Both the position numbers and the translations under genes were made by a program. From positions 310,001-374,000 of the forward strand of contig NZ_BAABBN010000012.1 of the NCBI RefSeq assembly GCF_039537985.1: a DNA stretch of 64,000 nt, in the 5' to 3' direction. Source of the DNA: Litoribacillus peritrichatus (lineage in GTDB: Bacteria > Pseudomonadota > Gammaproteobacteria > Pseudomonadales > Litoribrevibacteraceae). Positions 61,313-64,000 of this stretch are shown here, piece after piece. The notes beneath the pieces were generated by a model, which saw only the letters and a list, made by a program, of their open reading frames with translations, searched no databases and had not been told where the DNA came from. Numbering within the stretch: position 1 is the stretch's first letter; each line of letters opens with the position of its first letter.

Positions 61313-61956
61313 GCGAACGCCAGATAACTGTTCAGCTTTTGAGAAGAAATATTGTTTGGGTTAAGTTTGTCTGCAATTTGCAGCGCAAGGCTCAGTTCAT
61401 CCAATGTTTCTTTCTCTGTCTCAGACAATTTCTTCGCTTGCTCACTGTTTAAATACGCGTTCAACTCAGCGTTCACCGTTTTGATATCTGCTGCAAGACC
61501 TGATGGTTTGGAACCGTCGAGATTACTGATGATTGCATCGGATTTTTCGAGAATATCTAATAAGCCATCCTGAGGATCAATGGTTCTCAAGCGTTCTTGC
61601 AGTGCTTTAATTTCAGATGAAAGCTTCCCAACCGTATCCCCGGCGCCCGTTTTCGCTTGTTGCGCGCCCAGGCTTTCAGCTTCTGCCTTGGAAATGAAGC
61701 CATACTCCTGAAGGCGCTCGATAAATTCCGGTGTAATTTTCACCGTCGACGGACCACCAGGAAAAAACTCCTCGTTCAGTTTCTGAACTTTCTTAGCACG
61801 ACTTGAAAGTCTTATATCACTCTCAACGGCGCTTGTTTGTTCCTGATTCGAGTTAGAGCTGGTATTGGTCGCAGATGTTGTAGATGCAGACCCTGCACTG
61901 TTGCCTGTAACAGGTGCAGTATTGGTGACTGCGTTGTTCACTGTTGTAATAGCCAT
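61309..61956 (-). CDS. unknown helical protein with low-complexity N-terminus
   Basis: This 215-residue protein has no signal peptide. Residues 1-45 are Ser/Thr/Asn/Ala-rich (TGNSAGSASTTSATNTSSNS). The rest is helical, with RLSSRAKKVQKLNEEFFPGG, a FIERLQEYGFISKAEAESLG helix pair and a C-terminal coiled-coil-like half. The AITTVNNAVTNT start and lack of export signal fit a secretion-apparatus or flagellar-associated substrate, but this is only a guess. It overlaps the SulP stop by 4 bp. Confidence 0.55.
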   Translation of the reverse strand: MAITTVNNAVTNTAPVTGNSAGSASTTSATNTSSNSNQEQTSAVESDIRLSSRAKKVQKLNEEFFPGGPSTVKITPEFIERLQEYGFISKAEAESLGAQQAKTGAGDTVGKLSSEIKALQERLRTIDPQDGLLDILEKSDAIISNLDGSKPSGLAADIKTVNAELNAYLNSEQAKKLSETEKETLDELSLALQIADKLNPNNISSQKLNSYLAFA

Positions 61957-62416
61957 GATTCAGCAATCCTTTGAGCTAAATGAATAAGATTTAACCCTCT
62001 ACAGCAGAATCCGTGCCAGAAACAAAAACTCGTTTACAAACGCTTACATGATCATAATTTAGCCAACCTCCGCCCATTCACCCAGGCAACGACTTGCCGC
62101 TTTAAAAACACGGTTTGCCACCCCGATACAAGGTGCATGAGCCAAACAATCCAGAAATGAACCAAGCAATTCAGGTGTGAATCAGTAAATCCACGCCCTG
62201 TTTACCCTCCTCTCTAAGTAGACTTACATTTAAACTCACCTGCCAGTTTCATTTAAGACGCCCACCTTTGCATTACAAACGCACCACAAACCTTCGTTCT
62301 CTGAAAATCACTGAAATTATCGACTTTAAATTGCAAATCAAGCAAACTGACCCAGACTCAATAGTGCAACACTGAAAGACTTTCTGAGAGATACACTGAG
62401 AGATAGCTGGAGCGCT
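61957..62416. other. 460-bp gene-free interval
   Basis: Divergent upstream region of the unknown gene and the kinase. I see no open frame with a ribosome site and no clear dyad. It presumably holds both promoters. Confidence 0.4.
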
Positions 62417-64000
62417 ATGACACCTTCTTCCAACAGTGAAGTTCTGATTCGACGGATCTATCAAATCACGAACGAGTTCGACAAAGGGTTTGATCACCAA
62501 ATTCAAGAATTGTTGAAGCTGGGGCTGGAACGCTTTAACTTAGACATCGCCATTTTATCGCGAATAGAGAACAACACTTATACGGTTAAATATTGCGTCA
62601 CACCAGAAGGTGTTGACCTTAACCCTGGCGACGAATTCGACTTTGGTGTCACTTACTGCAATATCACCTGCAATGCCGTCGAACCTGTGGCCATTGAACA
62701 CATGGGTGAACACGATAAATACGCTTCGCACCCGGCCTACACGGCGTTTCAATTAGAGTCTTACATTGGTGTGCCCATCCGGCTTAAAAACAAATTGTAC
62801 GGCACCCTCAATTTCAGCAGTCCATCAGCCTATCCCAGGAATTTTCTGGATACGGATATTGATGCCCTAAAGTTAATGGCCAGCTGGATTGAAGTTGAGC
62901 TTATTCGTCAGGACCAGGAACGACGAATAACCAAGGCCAACCAATATAAAACTGACTTCCTGTCTAATATGAGTCACGAAATACGTACACCGATGAACGG
63001 TATTATTGGTGCGTTAAAACTGGCACTCAACTCTGAGTTGAACGACGACCAAGCCCAACTGATTAATTTAGCACTGAGCAGCTCAAATAACCTCAACGAC
63101 ATACTGAATGACATTTTAGATATTTCCAAAATTGAAGCGGGTAAAATTGAACTGTCTAAACATAACTTTAACCTTGATCAATTATTGACCGAGATTGTTA
63201 AAATCCAAACATTTAAACTGACGGATGATCAAATCGCTTTAAAGCACTCGATACATGAGAACACCCACGTCCACCTGTTCGGCGACAGCCTAAGAATTCG
63301 TCAGGTTCTCAATAACCTGATCTCCAACGCATTAAAGTTTACGACTAAGGGTAGCGTCACCATCACGGTTTCGGAAACCTCCGTACGCCAAGGAAAACCC
63401 AACTCGGGCCTATTTCGTTTTGAAATCCAAGACACAGGCATCGGCCTGAACAATGACCAGATAGAAAAATTATTTGGCCGATTCAATCAAGCAGACCAAT
63501 CAACGACCCGACTGTATGGCGGAACAGGTCTTGGATTATCGATCTCAAAATCATTCATCGAAATGATGCAAGGCGAGATCGGCGTCACCAGCAAACCAGG
63601 TAAAGGCTCAACCTTCTGGTTTACCCTGCCTTTAGACCACCAACCAGAAGAAGCAGCCCAGCCTGATCACTCAGCAAAGGGCTCGACTGATGCAAAGCCT
63701 GACATCACCCCGGACAACCTCAGCGGCCACATACTGCTGGTAGAAGATAACCTCACCAATCAGCTTATAGCCCAAGGTTTTCTGGATACTATCGGCGTTA
63801 CCTATGATGTGGCTCAAAATGGCCAAGAAGCCGTTGAAAAAGTGGCCTCAAACACCTACGACCTGGTACTCATGGACTGTTTAATGCCCATAATGGATGG
63901 GTATCAAGCAACCCGCCTGATCAAACAACACGTTCAATCCGGCAATGCCGTTTTGCCTGTGCTGGCATTGACGGCTAACGCCTTCTCCAGCGACATAGAG
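62417..64000 (+). CDS. GAF hybrid histidine kinase-response regulator, 3' end beyond window
   Basis: The frame from the ATG at 62417 (GGAG upstream) is open to the right edge, 528 residues so far. A GAF domain covers about residues 10-160 (GVTYCNITCNAVEPVAIEH; SYIGVPIRLKNKLYGTLNFS). HisKA has SHEIRTPMNGIIG with phospho-His H187. The ATPase domain has the N-box (RQVLNNLISNALKF) and GLGLSISKSFIEMM. A receiver domain follows with D487 (LVLMDCLMPIMDG). No membrane span, so a cytosolic sensor. The receiver may continue into an Hpt domain beyond the edge. Confidence 0.95.
   Translation, partial: MTPSSNSEVLIRRIYQITNEFDKGFDHQIQELLKLGLERFNLDIAILSRIENNTYTVKYCVTPEGVDLNPGDEFDFGVTYCNITCNAVEPVAIEHMGEHDKYASHPAYTAFQLESYIGVPIRLKNKLYGTLNFSSPSAYPRNFLDTDIDALKLMASWIEVELIRQDQERRITKANQYKTDFLSNMSHEIRTPMNGIIGALKLALNSELNDDQAQLINLALSSSNNLNDILNDILDISKIEAGKIELSKHNFNLDQLLTEIVKIQTFKLTDDQIALKHSIHENTHVHLFGDSLRIRQVLNNLISNALKFTTKGSVTITVSETSVRQGKPNSGLFRFEIQDTGIGLNNDQIEKLFGRFNQADQSTTRLYGGTGLGLSISKSFIEMMQGEIGVTSKPGKGSTFWFTLPLDHQPEEAAQPDHSAKGSTDAKPDITPDNLSGHILLVEDNLTNQLIAQGFLDTIGVTYDVAQNGQEAVEKVASNTYDLVLMDCLMPIMDGYQATRLIKQHVQSGNAVLPVLALTANAFSSDIE

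Noticed and set aside
28736..62061. The 15-mer TGATCATAATTTAGC near 28.7 kb, with the shorter GATCATAATTTAGC near 62.05 kb
   Set aside because: A 14-15-base match at two sites in 64 kb is expected by chance and has no supporting context.

Overview
The window looks like chromosomal DNA from a marine or aquatic gammaproteobacterium, probably from the Oceanospirillales/Marinobacter side of the class. Supporting features are moderate GC, Sec and lipoprotein signals, TonB and RND outer-membrane systems, a GlyGly-CTERM protease, a type IV pilin, GGDEF and DUF3391 domain proteins, and many LysR, TetR, AraC and Lrp regulators. I see no rRNA, tRNA, CRISPR array, prophage or intact insertion sequence. 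The only mobile-element trace is a 54-residue IS3 OrfA-like fragment at 2725-2889. Genes are cut at both edges: a secreted repeat protein on the left and a hybrid histidine kinase on the right.

Layout. 1-7.5 kb: small metabolic and regulatory units (a LysR regulator diverging from an NADP-dependent oxidoreductase, a receiver-only protein, a DUF1851 immunity-like protein, a solute-binding protein, and an Lrp regulator diverging from a Gate-domain transporter). 7.5-18 kb: mostly minus-strand genes (CRTAC1 beta-propeller, YehS, a CHMI isomerase coupled to a hydrolase tail, a uridine-kinase-like protein, an MTHFR-like protein, a PAS-GGDEF cyclase, a beta-propeller lipoprotein, a pilin overlapping a half-length PilC-like protein, a GNAT). 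18-23 kb: a fatty-acid desaturase fused to its own ferredoxin reductase, opposite an AraC regulator, then envelope proteins. 23-28 kb: a trypsin-like GlyGly-CTERM protease diverging from DUF6502-DUF5666 genes, with three copies of one 13-bp dyad between them. 28-34 kb: a TetR regulator diverging from an operon of ECF sigma factor, NTF2-like protein, GST and DUF1330 protein, followed by MAPEG, UDG and GNAT genes. 34-45 kb: a subtilase, an Fe-ADH with a ClpP-like protease, a DUF3391 protein and small cytosolic enzymes. 45-47.2 kb: an AT-rich island with a LysM protein followed by three tandem paralogous membrane proteins, the third broken by one stop codon. 47.5-54 kb: a cobalamin riboswitch and the B12 uptake operon btuB-btuF-btuC-unknown-btuD. 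54-59.4 kb: an RND transporter with a LolA-like protein and an outer-membrane protein, under a TetR regulator with three identical-type operators. 59.5-64 kb: a SulP transporter, an unknown protein and the hybrid kinase.

How the parts fit. Several units are local regulator-target pairs with visible operators: a LysR dyad at 1535-1555, a 13-bp dyad inside the protease promoter spacer at 25346-25358, a TetR-type repeat inside the sigma-operon promoter spacer near 29862-29914, and three TGACG-N3-CGTCA sites around 58.5 and 59.4 kb. The strongest candidate for an undescribed system is the LysM protein with its triplicated partner genes, which has the layout of a membrane-acting effector with an expanded immunity array. 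Second is the acidic-tail protease/DUF6502/DUF5666 locus with its shared dyads.
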